From positions 482,356-546,355 of the forward strand of contig NZ_MOBM01000039.1 in assembly GCF_003732275.1 (NCBI RefSeq): a stretch of 64,000 nt of DNA. Direction: 5' to 3'. Below the pieces are notes generated by a model that saw only the letters and a list, made by a program, of their open reading frames with translations, had not been told where the DNA came from and did no database searches. This DNA is from Pseudomonas frederiksbergensis. GTDB taxonomy: Bacteria; Pseudomonadota; Gammaproteobacteria; Pseudomonadales; Pseudomonadaceae. Of this stretch, positions 33,172-41,052 are shown piece after piece; the first letter of the stretch is position 1, and every line of letters begins with the position of its first letter. A program made the position numbers and the translations under genes.

Positions 33172-34518
33172 CTAAACCACCGGAAAATGAATCCGGAATG
33201 CCGCCCCGCCCATCGGCGAATCCCCCAGTGTCAGCTTGGCGCTGTAGCTTTCGATGATGTCCTTGACCACCGCCAACCCGATCCCCTGCCCCGGATGCTG
33301 GCGATCCAGCCGTTCCCCGCGCTCGAGAATTCGCGCGCGCTGGTCCAGCGGTACACCAGGGCCGTCATCTTCAACGCACAACTCAATCCCGCTGAGGGTT
33401 TCGCGCACGCTGATGCGCACTTCGCTCAGGCACAGGCGATAGGCGTTTTCCAGCAGGTTGCCCATCATTTCCAGCAAGGCGCCTTGCTCGATCGGCACGT
33501 AGCACTGCTCCGGCAGATCGAAAGCGACCCGCACACGTTTATCGCGATAGACCTTGTCCAGGGTGTTGCAGAGGCTTTGCAGCACCGGACGCAGGCGCAC
33601 CTGATGGCGCACCAGGCCACTTTTGCGCAGGCTCGCACGTTGCAGCTGATAGCCGATCTGCTGGCTCATGCGTTCGATCTGGGTTTGCAGCACCCAGGCC
33701 TGCTCGCGCTCTTGCGGCTTTTGCGCCATGTCTTCGCTGACCCCTTGCAACACCGTCAGCGGGGTTTTCAGGCTGTGGGCCAGGTCGTCGAGGGAATCGC
33801 GATAACGGCTGCGCTGTTCGCGTTCGCTGTGCAACAAGCGGTTGAGCGAGCCAGTCAGACGCAGCAATTCACGCGGGTGTTGTTCGCTGAGGCTTTCTCG
33901 GGTGCCGCTTTCGATCTGGTCCAGTTCCTGACTGAGCCGGCGCAACGCCTGCAAACCCCAGGTCAGGCCGATCCACAGCAAAGCGAGCAACACCAGCAAG
34001 GCTGCGCCGAAGCCCAGATAAAGGTTTTCCCGCAGGCCTTGGAGGGTGATTTCGTATTCGCGCACCGGTTGCAGCGCGACGATGCTGAATGCCGCACTTT
34101 TGCCACCCAGCAATTTGACCTCGACGTCATAGACGAAGAACTCTTCACCATTGGCTTCACGAATTCTCGCGAACTCATTGCCGCGCCCGTCGTAACGCGG
34201 CTTGTAGTTGATTTTCTCTTCCTGGGTGGCTTTCGAGCGCCAGACCAGGTGACCTTCGCGATCATAGATGTAGCCGAGCAAACGGCTGTCGGTGAGGTTG
34301 AAGCGCTCATCGGGCAGCTGCGTCGGCATCTGCAAGCGGTTGTTATCCACCCGCGCGGCGGAGATCAGCGTGGTGACGTCCGACGCCAGGCGCTGTTCGA
34401 TGGAATCCTGCAACGCCAGGCTGAACGCGCCCTGCATCGCCGGCAGCAACGCCAGCATGAACAACACCGCCAGAATCGTGGCGGCGAGCATCAATCGGAC
34501 ACGAAGGGAACGAATCAA
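33172..34518 (-). CDS. phoQ: Sensor histidine kinase PhoQ
   Basis: 448 residues, the same length as P. aeruginosa PhoQ and closely similar by recollection. Two membrane helices (LMLAATILAVLFMLALLPAM; LYLGFGAALLVLLALLWIGL) flank the periplasmic sensor (LLGYIYDREGHLVWRSKAT; FFVYDVEVKLLGGK). HAMP follows, then the His in DLAHSLKTPLTVLQG and HATPase motifs NLLENAYR, EDDGPGVPLDQ and GQGIGLAVVKDI. It senses low Mg2+ and related envelope signals. Its start overlaps the phoP stop by 4 nt. Confidence 0.97.
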   Translation of the reverse strand: MIRSLRVRLMLAATILAVLFMLALLPAMQGAFSLALQDSIEQRLASDVTTLISAARVDNNRLQMPTQLPDERFNLTDSRLLGYIYDREGHLVWRSKATQEEKINYKPRYDGRGNEFARIREANGEEFFVYDVEVKLLGGKSAAFSIVALQPVREYEITLQGLRENLYLGFGAALLVLLALLWIGLTWGLQALRRLSQELDQIESGTRESLSEQHPRELLRLTGSLNRLLHSEREQRSRYRDSLDDLAHSLKTPLTVLQGVSEDMAQKPQEREQAWVLQTQIERMSQQIGYQLQRASLRKSGLVRHQVRLRPVLQSLCNTLDKVYRDKRVRVAFDLPEQCYVPIEQGALLEMMGNLLENAYRLCLSEVRISVRETLSGIELCVEDDGPGVPLDQRARILERGERLDRQHPGQGIGLAVVKDIIESYSAKLTLGDSPMGGAAFRIHFPVV

Positions 34519-35192
34519 GTGCAGCGCTCGTTAAACAGGTAGCCGAGGCCACGCACGGTATCGATCGGCTTGAAGCCGGCCGGGCCTTCAAGTTTGCGGC
34601 GCAAGCGGCCGACCAGCACTTCGATCACATTCGGATCGCGCTCGCCGTCATCCGGGTAGAGCTGCTCCATCAAGCGGTCCTTGGCCACCACTTGCTGGTG
34701 ATGGCGCATCAGGTACTCGAGGATCCGGTATTCGTAGGCGGTCAGCGCCAGCGGTTGCTCGTCGAGGGATGCCTGTTTGCGATTGAGGTCCAGCAACAAG
34801 GGACCGGCGACGATGGTCGACTGGGTGAAACCGCTGGAGCGGCGCAGCAAGGCATTCAGGCGGGCGTCCAGCTCTTCGAACTGGAACGGCTTGACCACGT
34901 AGTCGTCGGCACCGGCGGCGAGGCCTTCGACCTTGTCCTGCCAGTTGCCGCGCGCGGTGAGGATCAGGATCGGAAACGTCTTGCCCCGGGAGCGCAATTG
35001 ACGAATCAGATCGAGCCCGCCCATGCCCGGCAGGCCGAGGTCGATCACCGCCAGGTCATGGTTGAACTGCTCGGCCTGATACAACGCCTCCTCGGCGTTG
35101 GCCACGGACTCGACCACGTGGCCGCTATCCGTCAGACGTGTTTGCAGGTGATGGCGCAACAGCGCTTCATCTTCGACGACCAGCAATTTCAT
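34515..35192 (-). CDS. phoP: Response regulator PhoP
   Basis: 225 residues, OmpR family, near-identical in pattern to P. aeruginosa PhoP. Acidic pocket and acceptor in LLVVEDEALLRHHL and LAVIDLGLPGMGGLDL (Asp51), then GADDYVVKPFQFEEL. DNA-binding wing: YEYRILEYLMRHHQQVVAKDRLMEQLYP and NVIEVLVGRLRRKLEG. It activates outer-membrane and lipid A modification genes under Mg2+ limitation. In P. aeruginosa it forms an operon behind oprH; here a REP doublet and a broken oprH lie upstream. Confidence 0.98.
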   Translation of the reverse strand: MKLLVVEDEALLRHHLQTRLTDSGHVVESVANAEEALYQAEQFNHDLAVIDLGLPGMGGLDLIRQLRSRGKTFPILILTARGNWQDKVEGLAAGADDYVVKPFQFEELDARLNALLRRSSGFTQSTIVAGPLLLDLNRKQASLDEQPLALTAYEYRILEYLMRHHQQVVAKDRLMEQLYPDDGERDPNVIEVLVGRLRRKLEGPAGFKPIDTVRGLGYLFNERCT

Positions 35193-35274
35193 AACGCTCT
35201 CCTGGGCAAATCAACATCTCCAAAGACAAACCTCGATGGCTGACAGGGCGACGCCAGTCAATCAAGCCGCGGAA

Positions 35275-35368
35275 CCTGTGGGAGCGAGCCTGCTCGCGAT
35301 AGCGGCGGGTCAGCCAATATTCATGCTGAATTTACCGCCGTCATCGCGAGCAGGCTCGCTCCCACAGG
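35275..35368. repeat. REP doublet, family A, between oprH and phoP
   Basis: CCTGTGGGAGCGAGCCTGCTC and its inverse enclose an imperfect inner inverted repeat (GGTCAGCCAATATTCATGCTG). It interrupts the classical oprH-phoP spacing. Confidence 0.95.
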
Positions 35369-35411
35369 GATTGCGTTTAACTGACTGGCGCATACCCTCG
35401 CAAAACGCTTT

Positions 35412-36014
35412 TTAGAAAGCGTAGTTGGCGGACAGGTACGTCTGGGCGCTGCTGGTCAAGTCCAGCGAACCCTGTTTGCTGCCGCCGCGCTCGCTCATCT
35501 CGGTGCTGGCGTTGCTGCGCAGGTAACGGTAACCCAGCTCGACCGAGGTGTTTTACGAAACTTGCTGCAATACACCGACCTGGCCGCCAATGGCGTAACC
35601 GATGTCGCTGTCGCGGCTGAAGCCTGGCGAATCCTGGGTCAGTTTGGTCAGACCGGCGGTGGCACCGCCGAACAATTTGGTGCTGCCACCTACCGGGTAG
35701 AACAGATCGTAGCTGCCCAGCAGGTTTTCCTGACGCAGTTTAATGCCATTGTGCGAGCCCGACACGTTGTCATAAGTGGCGTAGTAGCGGCCCTTGCTGT
35801 CTTGCTGGCCCAGACGCACACCCCAGGTGTTGTCCTTGCCGATCACACCGTCGGCGTTCGGGTGGTTGAGGTTGTCGTTCAGGGCGTTGGATTTTTTAAC
35901 CTTGTCGCTGGTCTGGCCAAAGGTCAGGCCCGCAAAATTGGTGGTATCGGCATGGGCCGCCACACTGGCGCCCATCATGGTGAAAGCCAGAAGCAGTTTT
36001 TTAAAAGTAGTCAT
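35412..36014 (-). pseudogene. oprH: OprH outer-membrane protein, interrupted by an in-frame TAA
   Basis: The frame from 36014 gives a signal peptide (LLLAFTMMGASVAAHA) and a strongly OprH-like body (NFAGLTFGQTSDKVKKSNAL; GRYYATYDNVSG; KLFGGATAGLTKL; RDSDIGYAIGGQVGVLQQVS), then TAA at 35553-35555, codon 154. The same frame continues without a shift through NTSVELGYRYLRSNASTEMS and LTSSAQTYLSANYAF to a TAA at 35412-35414. Total length without the stop is 200 residues, equal to OprH. In P. aeruginosa the codon corresponds to Lys, so AAA to TAA would explain it. The truncated product lacks the last barrel strands and the terminal Phe needed for outer-membrane insertion. A sequencing error is possible. 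Confidence 0.88.
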
Positions 36015-36086
36015 TGGGGAGTTTCCTCATGCGCTATGTGCTTTTTGGGTACGGGGCAAGGTTACCGCCCCCTCCCTGTACTGCCC

Positions 36087-36114
36087 CTGAACGCACTCTG
36101 AACCTGGGCTGAAT
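36087..36114 (-). promoter_or_regulatory. Triple PhoP-type direct repeat upstream of oprH
   Basis: On the minus strand the repeats are ATTCAG-N5-GTTCAG-N5-GTTCAG, an 11-bp period. GTTCAG-N5-GTTCAG is the Pseudomonas PhoP-box pattern. The innermost repeat is 72 bp upstream of the oprH start. Confidence 0.75.
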
Positions 36115-36161
36115 CACATCGACTACGCTGTTCTGACGACTCTTGATAAGGAGATTTGATC

Positions 36162-36953
36162 ATGCGCGCGTTTCTCGCCCTCGTATTACTGGCTCTGAGC
36201 GGGGTCAGCCAGGCCGCCATCCAGACCCAGGAAATTCCCTACCAGAGTGCCGACGGCACCAAGCTGATCGGCTATTACGCGTACGACGACGCCATCAAAG
36301 GCCCACGCCCGGGCGTGGTGGTCGTGCATGAATGGTGGGGCCTCAACGACTACGCCAAGCGCCGCGCCCGTGATCTGGCTGGTCTGGGCTACAGCGCACT
36401 GGCGATCGACATGTTCGGCGACGGCAAGAATACCGAACACGCCAAGGATGCCATGGCCTTCATGCAAGCAGCATTGAAGGACAGCGCAGCAGCCAGCGCG
36501 CGGTTTCAGGTCGGGCTCGATTTGCTGAAGAAACAGCCGCAAACCGATCCGGACAAACTGGCAGCCATCGGTTATTGCTTCGGTGGCAAGGTGGTGCTGG
36601 ATGCGGCGCGTCAAGGCGTCCCGCTGGCAGGCGTGGTGAGTTTCCACGGTGCGCTGGTGACCAATACGCCGGCGACGCCTGGCAGTGTGAAGGCGAAAGT
36701 CCTGGTGGAGCATGGCGCGCTGGACAGCATGGTCACGGCGGAAAACGTGATGGCATTCAAAGCGGAAATGGACAAGGCCAAAGCCGACTACAAGTTTGTC
36801 ACCCTCGAAGGCGCCAAGCATGGGTTCAGTAATCCCGAGGCGGATCGTCTGAGCCATGGCGACCATGGCGGGCCGGACATTGGTTACAGCAAGACTGCTG
36901 ATGAGAAGTCCTGGGCGGACATGCAGGCGTTTTTCAAGAAGATTTTTGGTTAA
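36162..36953 (+). CDS. Dienelactone hydrolase family protein, periplasmic
   Basis: 263 residues from the ATG at 36162, with AAGGAG about 9 nt upstream; a TTG two codons earlier is less likely. A signal peptide (MRAFLALVLLALSGVSQAA) precedes an alpha/beta hydrolase: VVVVHEWWGLNDYAKRRARDLA, nucleophile Cys in AAIGYCFGGKVVLDAAR, Asp near ALDSMVTAEN and His in GAKHGFSNPEA. The Cys-His-Asp triad and the FGGK elbow are those of dienelactone hydrolases. The exported form is not part of a chlorocatechol operon; its natural substrate is unknown. It is divergent from oprH. Confidence 0.9.
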   Translation: MRAFLALVLLALSGVSQAAIQTQEIPYQSADGTKLIGYYAYDDAIKGPRPGVVVVHEWWGLNDYAKRRARDLAGLGYSALAIDMFGDGKNTEHAKDAMAFMQAALKDSAAASARFQVGLDLLKKQPQTDPDKLAAIGYCFGGKVVLDAARQGVPLAGVVSFHGALVTNTPATPGSVKAKVLVEHGALDSMVTAENVMAFKAEMDKAKADYKFVTLEGAKHGFSNPEADRLSHGDHGGPDIGYSKTADEKSWADMQAFFKKIFG

Positions 36954-36972
36954 ACCGGTAGACCGTGTCGCG

Positions 36973-37054
36973 GCCATCGCGAGCAGGCTCGCTCCCACAG
37001 GGATTTGTGAAGTTGCATAAATCCAGTGTGGGAGCGAGCCTGCTCGCGATGGCC
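36973..37054. repeat. REP doublet, family A
   Basis: GGCCATCGCGAGCAGGCTC arms, short spacer with TTGCATAAATCCAGTG similar to the spacer at 44057-44134. The right arm would be translated if pcpS began upstream, which argues for the later start. Confidence 0.95.
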
Positions 37055-37115
37055 GCACCGCAGATCTGAACCTCGGGACTACCCAGCCTCAAGGCAACCC
37101 GGCAAAATGCCCGTC

Positions 37116-37841
37116 ATGAATCCCGTCCCCGCCCTACCCGTCTGCTGCTCCCCACTCGACGCCCATTGGCCGCTGCCGTTTGTGCTGCCCGATACAGTCC
37201 TGCTGGGTACCCACTTCGATACCAAGCAACTGGCCAGCGATGATTTCCAGCGCAGCGCCATCGAGCCGCCTGCGAGCATCCAGCGTTCGGTGGCCAAGCG
37301 CCAAGCCGAGTTTCTCGCCGGGCGAGTCTGCGCTCGGGCGGCGCTGCAACAACTGGAAGGGCTGAATTTCATTCCGGCCATCGGAGAAGACCGCGCACCG
37401 GTGTGGCCGGCGCATATCACCGGTTCGATCACCCACAGCACCGGCCGGGCCGCGGCGATTGTCGCGAACAAGGCGCACTGGCGCGGTCTGGGGATGGACC
37501 TGGAAAATCTGCTCGACGCGGAGCGCGCCGAACGCCTGGCCGGAGAAATTCTCACCGGGCCTGAGTTGCAGCGCATGGCTGGCGGTGCTCGCGATCAATT
37601 GGCAATGCTGGTGACGTTGACGTTTTCGGTGAAGGAAAGCCTGTTCAAGGCGCTCTACCCGATCGTGCAGAAGCGCTTCTATTTCGAACACGCCGAAGTG
37701 CTGGAGTGGAGCGCGGGAGGTGAAGTGCGTTTGCGGTTGCTGACTGACTTGTCCAGTGAATGGCGTAGCGGCATTGAGCTGGATGCGCAGTTTGCAGTGA
37801 TGGATGGGCAGTTGTTGAGTCTGCTCAGTATCAAGGCTTGA
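37116..37841 (+). CDS. pcpS: 4'-phosphopantetheinyl transferase PcpS/EntD type
   Basis: 241 residues from the ATG at 37116; an ATG three codons earlier is also possible. Strongly like P. aeruginosa PcpS: AVAKRQAEFLAGRVCARAAL, GEDRAPVWPAHITGSITHS, the Mg-binding GLGMDLENLLDAERAE and FSVKESLFKALYPIVQKRFYFEHAEV. It transfers phosphopantetheine from CoA to carrier proteins of fatty acid synthesis and of siderophore and NRPS pathways; in P. aeruginosa it is the only such enzyme. It stands alone between REP doublets. Confidence 0.95.
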   Translation: MNPVPALPVCCSPLDAHWPLPFVLPDTVLLGTHFDTKQLASDDFQRSAIEPPASIQRSVAKRQAEFLAGRVCARAALQQLEGLNFIPAIGEDRAPVWPAHITGSITHSTGRAAAIVANKAHWRGLGMDLENLLDAERAERLAGEILTGPELQRMAGGARDQLAMLVTLTFSVKESLFKALYPIVQKRFYFEHAEVLEWSAGGEVRLRLLTDLSSEWRSGIELDAQFAVMDGQLLSLLSIKA

Positions 37842-37864
37842 GGATTCGTAGTGGTCATGCGGGC

Positions 37865-37966
37865 CTCATCGCGAGCAGGCTCGCTCCCACAGTTGATCTC
37901 TGTTGTTCACAAATTGTGTGTTCACAGAAGATCCAAATGTGGGAGCGAGCCTGCTCGCGATGAGGC
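37865..37966. repeat. REP doublet, family A
   Basis: CTCATCGCGAGCAGGCTC arms with the TGTTGTTCACAAATTGTGTG spacer type. Lies between convergent pcpS and the RstB-like kinase gene. Confidence 0.95.
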
Positions 37967-37986
37967 CCCCCAAAGCAACAAAGATA

Positions 37987-39597
37987 TCAACGCCTCTCCT
38001 GATTCCTCGGCCAGCTCAAACTGAAACAGGCCCCGCCCAGGCTTTTACTCTTGCCGATCAACGCTCGCCCGTCATGCCAATGGATGATCCGCCGCACAAT
38101 CGATAACCCTAATCCATGCCCGCCCGAGGCGCGGGTGCGGCTGTCATCGAGGCGCAGGAACGGGGTGAAGATTTTCTCCCACGCGGTTTCCGGTACGCCC
38201 GGCCCGTCATCCTCAACATCCACACGACAACGCTGCTGCCCCACCTGATAACTGACGGTCACCCGGGAATGGGCGTGGCGCATGGCGTTGCTCACCAGGT
38301 TCTGCAACGCCCGGTGCAAGTAACGCGGCTCGGCCTCGACCCAGGCGTCGTCGCAATCGGCGGCCGACAGGCACAAGCCGCGCTGTACAGTGACCTCGGC
38401 GCGCAGTGGCGCCAGTTCTTCGATCACCTGATTGACCAACGCATCCAGATCGATCCGCTGAAAGTTCAGTGCCGGCGAACCCTGCTCCAGCCGCGCATAA
38501 GTGAGCATCTCGTCGACCAGCCGATCGAGGTCCTCGATGTCGTGGTCCATCCCTTCGCGGTATTTTTCCAGCGCCTCAGGTGTGGTGGCCGATCCGATCA
38601 TCTCCAGGCCAAAACGCAAACGCGCGACCGGCGTGCGCAGTTCATGGGACACGGCACGCACCAGTTCTCGCTGAATCGCCAACAATTGCTGCAAGTGCTC
38701 GGCCATGCCGTTGAACGCCGAAGCCAGGCGCCCCACCGAGTCCGCGCCGCGTGCCGGTACGCGGGTTTCCAGGCTGCCCTTGGCGATGCGCGTGGCGGCG
38801 GCTTCCAGTCCGCGCAAACGGCGCTCCAGCTGACGCACCAACAGATAGACAATCAAACCGATCAGGCTCAAGCCAAGGGCCGCGATCAGCACCAGCCACT
38901 CGGGCGGGTAAGGATTCATCTGATACAGCGGGCCGATTTCCAGCACCCACGGCGTACCGACCATGCCGGCAAACACCCGGATCGAATCGCCGCCCTTGCC
39001 CAGCGCCATTACCGTGTCGCCTTCGGATACGCGGCGGCTCTGGTCTTCGTCCATGTCGGCCTGATCGATCGTGACCAGTTGCAGATCGAAGCCGAAACCC
39101 TTCTCTTCCTTTAACTGCGCCAGACGCTTGGGCTGCTCGGCCACCGGGTAGCGCACCAGTTCATCGGCCAGCAGATAAATGGTCGCTCGCGCCAGTTGCT
39201 CGCTGATCTGCTGGACTTCCCCCGTGAGCACCAGTTGTTCCTTGTCGCTGACCAGGCGGTAAACCTTTGCCGCGTGCGGGCCGGTCTGCTCCACCAGGGC
39301 CTGGCCGCGCAGCACACGGGTGCGCTGGGTCAGGTCGAGGTCGGTCTGAGGGAATGTCTTCAGCGCCAACGGAATGCCGAGCAAGCGCTCCCATACCAGC
39401 AAGGCCCGGTGGCGCTCGGTTTCGTTCATCGGTTGCAGGTTGTCGGCCATCAGCGAGAACGTGCCGTGGGCCAGGCGCTCGCGGTATTGCTCGCTGCGCA
39501 CCTGATTGAGCAAGTGCAAGGCCAGCACGCCGAGCACGGCCACCAGAATCAGCGCCGCGCACATGCCGCCGTAGATGCGCAGGAAGATGGAGTTCAC
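37987..39597 (-). CDS. Sensor histidine kinase, RstB-like
   Basis: 536 residues. Membrane helix at about 7-29, a long periplasmic domain of about 270 residues with an RstB-like pattern (WERLLGIPLALKTF; YLLADELVRYPVAEQPKRLAQLKEEKGFGFDLQLV), a second helix at about 225-250, HAMP, HisKA (RAVSHELRTPVARLRFGLEM) and HATPase (NLVSNAMRHAHSR; EDDGPGVPETAW; GGHGLGLSIVRRI). It overlaps the regulator gene by 4 nt. The pair lies divergent from nrdA as PA1157-PA1158 do in P. aeruginosa. The signal is not known. Confidence 0.93.
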   Translation of the reverse strand: MNSIFLRIYGGMCAALILVAVLGVLALHLLNQVRSEQYRERLAHGTFSLMADNLQPMNETERHRALLVWERLLGIPLALKTFPQTDLDLTQRTRVLRGQALVEQTGPHAAKVYRLVSDKEQLVLTGEVQQISEQLARATIYLLADELVRYPVAEQPKRLAQLKEEKGFGFDLQLVTIDQADMDEDQSRRVSEGDTVMALGKGGDSIRVFAGMVGTPWVLEIGPLYQMNPYPPEWLVLIAALGLSLIGLIVYLLVRQLERRLRGLEAAATRIAKGSLETRVPARGADSVGRLASAFNGMAEHLQQLLAIQRELVRAVSHELRTPVARLRFGLEMIGSATTPEALEKYREGMDHDIEDLDRLVDEMLTYARLEQGSPALNFQRIDLDALVNQVIEELAPLRAEVTVQRGLCLSAADCDDAWVEAEPRYLHRALQNLVSNAMRHAHSRVTVSYQVGQQRCRVDVEDDGPGVPETAWEKIFTPFLRLDDSRTRASGGHGLGLSIVRRIIHWHDGRALIGKSKSLGGACFSLSWPRNQERR

Positions 39598-40316
39598 AAC
39601 GACAAGTCTGCGCAGGCTTCGGGAACGAACAGATAGCCTTTGCTGCGGATGGTTTTGATCAGCCGCGGATGCTCCGGGTCATCGCCGATCTTCGGGCGGA
39701 TGCGTGAAATGCGCACGTCGATGGAACGGTCCTGGCCGTCATAACCGATACCGCGCAGCGCGGTGAAGATTTCTTCGCGAGACAGAATGCGCCCGGCGTT
39801 GGCCACCAGCAACCAGAGCAAATCGAACTCGGCACTGGTCAACTCGATGCCTTTGTCATGCAGCCAGGCCTCGCGCAATGCGTTGTCCACCACCAATGGG
39901 CCGAACTGCAGACGCCGTTGTTTTTCCGGAGCGGTTTCAGGGGGCTCACTGCGCCGCAACAAGGCCTGGATGCGCGCCAGCAGCAGGCGTGGACGAACGG
40001 GTTTGCAAACATAGTCGTCGGCGCCGAGGTCAAGGCCGAGGATTTGATCGGTGTCGTCGGTGCGAGCGGTAAGCATCAGGATCGGGCCGTCATACTTGTC
40101 GCGAACCTTGCGGCAAATGCTCAGACCATCTTCGCCAGGGAGCATCAGGTCGAGGATCACCAGGTCCGGTTTCTCCTTGATGATGCGTGCCGCCGCAAGG
40201 GCGCCGTTGCCCTCGATCGAGACGCGCAGGCCATTGGCTTCCAGGTAATCGCGGGTCAGTTCGGCCAGACGCTGGTCGTCCTCGACAATCAATACCTGCC
40301 AGACTTCTTGCTCCAC
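39594..40316 (-). CDS. OmpR-family response regulator, RstA-like
   Basis: 240 residues from a GTG at 40316 (MEQEVWQVLIVEDDQRLAEL). Receiver with LVILDLMLPGEDGLSI and GADDYVCKPVRPRLLLARI, then a winged helix with LTSAEFDLLWLLVANAGRILSREEIFTAL and DRSIDVRISRIRPKIGDDP. It is the first gene of the pair. Alternative ATG starts inside the receiver would remove the acidic pocket, so GTG is preferred. Confidence 0.93.
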   Translation of the reverse strand: MEQEVWQVLIVEDDQRLAELTRDYLEANGLRVSIEGNGALAAARIIKEKPDLVILDLMLPGEDGLSICRKVRDKYDGPILMLTARTDDTDQILGLDLGADDYVCKPVRPRLLLARIQALLRRSEPPETAPEKQRRLQFGPLVVDNALREAWLHDKGIELTSAEFDLLWLLVANAGRILSREEIFTALRGIGYDGQDRSIDVRISRIRPKIGDDPEHPRLIKTIRSKGYLFVPEACADLSL

Positions 40317-40594
40317 GGAGACCTCTGCTTGCCAACATCACTTTAAAGGGAAGGATCCTCCCGTCTTTTTGTAATGATTGGGGAGGATAAGAATGCATCT
40401 GCATTGGCCGATTGTATAAACGGCGCACGTCTGGAACACAAGCCGGTAAATGCGTTCGGACACAACGGTTTTTTGTGATAGGGTTCGCGCCCTTAAAAAT
40501 CCGAATGACTGTTTTCAATCGCTGAAAATCAGTGAAAAACAGTCCGCTCCAGCTAGGTCGCGGCCTACACGCTTGTTCCACCTTTCACACACAA

Positions 40595-40618
40595 TTTACG
40601 CACAGGTTTATCCACAGG
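40595..40618 (+). promoter_or_regulatory. Tandem DnaA boxes in the nrdA promoter region
   Basis: Two adjacent 12-bp direct repeats, TTTACGCACAGG and TTTATCCACAGG. The second contains the perfect DnaA box TTATCCACA at 40608-40616; the first matches it at 7 of 9. E. coli nrdAB is known to be controlled by DnaA. Confidence 0.6.
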
Positions 40619-40642
40619 CAGTACGTTGCAACACCCTCAAAA

Positions 40643-40658
40643 ACGCATTATCTTGTAC
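40643..40658 (+). promoter_or_regulatory. Candidate NrdR box
   Basis: ACGCATTATCTTGTAC resembles the 16-bp NrdR box of Pseudomonas nrd promoters (about 12 of 16). The second box usually found one and a half or three turns away is not evident. Confidence 0.4.
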
Positions 40659-40670
40659 CTCGGCGCTAAA

Positions 40671-40692
40671 AAAACCCTACATGTAGGGTTTT
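40671..40692. repeat. Perfect 22-bp palindrome
   Basis: The 22 bases, centred on ACATGT with AAAACCCT at the left end, equal their own reverse complement. It lies just downstream of the NrdR-like site and could be an operator or, with its T run, a weak terminator. Confidence 0.6.
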
Positions 40693-41000
40693 AGCTAAAA
40701 AGCCCAACCACATTTCAGACCAGAAACTCAAGCGCTTTATTGCCTGTTCATGGTTGAACCAAGCACGATTTTACAAGCCCAAACCGCATGCGCGGATGGC
40801 ACCGTTTTTTCAGGCCAGAACAGCCAGAACGGTACGGGTGTTGCAGTCAATACTGGCACCCCTGAAAGGAATCCGGTTTCGAGCCCAGGCTCGCGGCCAA
40901 AGACTTCGGCAAGGAAGCGGCATCATTAGCCTTTTTCCTACTGTCCCGAAGTTGTTATGCCCGACGCCACGTCGGTTGTAGTGCTTCAGGACAGAACGGT

Positions 41001-41019
41001 GGGCACCGTGATGGTGCCC
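41001..41019 (+). promoter_or_regulatory. Hairpin in the nrdA leader
   Basis: GGGCACC-GTGAT-GGTGCCC forms a 7-bp perfect stem 20 nt upstream of the ribosome site (GGAGA). A smaller stem, CCGAC / GTCGG, lies at 40962-40976. No terminator T run follows. Confidence 0.45.
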
Positions 41020-41052
41020 AAACAAACATAGAGAATGTGGAGACAACCCCCC

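Larger units (their letters stand above)
40317..41052. other. 736-bp divergent regulatory gap upstream of nrdA
   Basis: Holds the promoters of the RstAB-like pair (minus) and nrdA (plus). Within it I see tandem DnaA-box-like repeats (40595-40618), an NrdR-box-like site (40643-40658), a 22-bp perfect palindrome (40671-40692) and two hairpins near nrdA (40962-40976 and 41001-41019). No open frame in it looks like a protein. Confidence 0.7.

Noticed and set aside
24431..37054. Recurrent short peptides such as GSEPAR and WERACSR at the ends of frames
   Set aside because: They are translations of REP arms, not a conserved protein motif; starts were moved inward except where the overlap forced it (14.8 kb).
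40347..40370. GGGA-AGGATCC-TCCC hairpin followed by CTTTTT, possible terminator or small RNA end
   Set aside because: The stem is only 4 bp and there is no upstream plus-strand gene or promoter to go with it.
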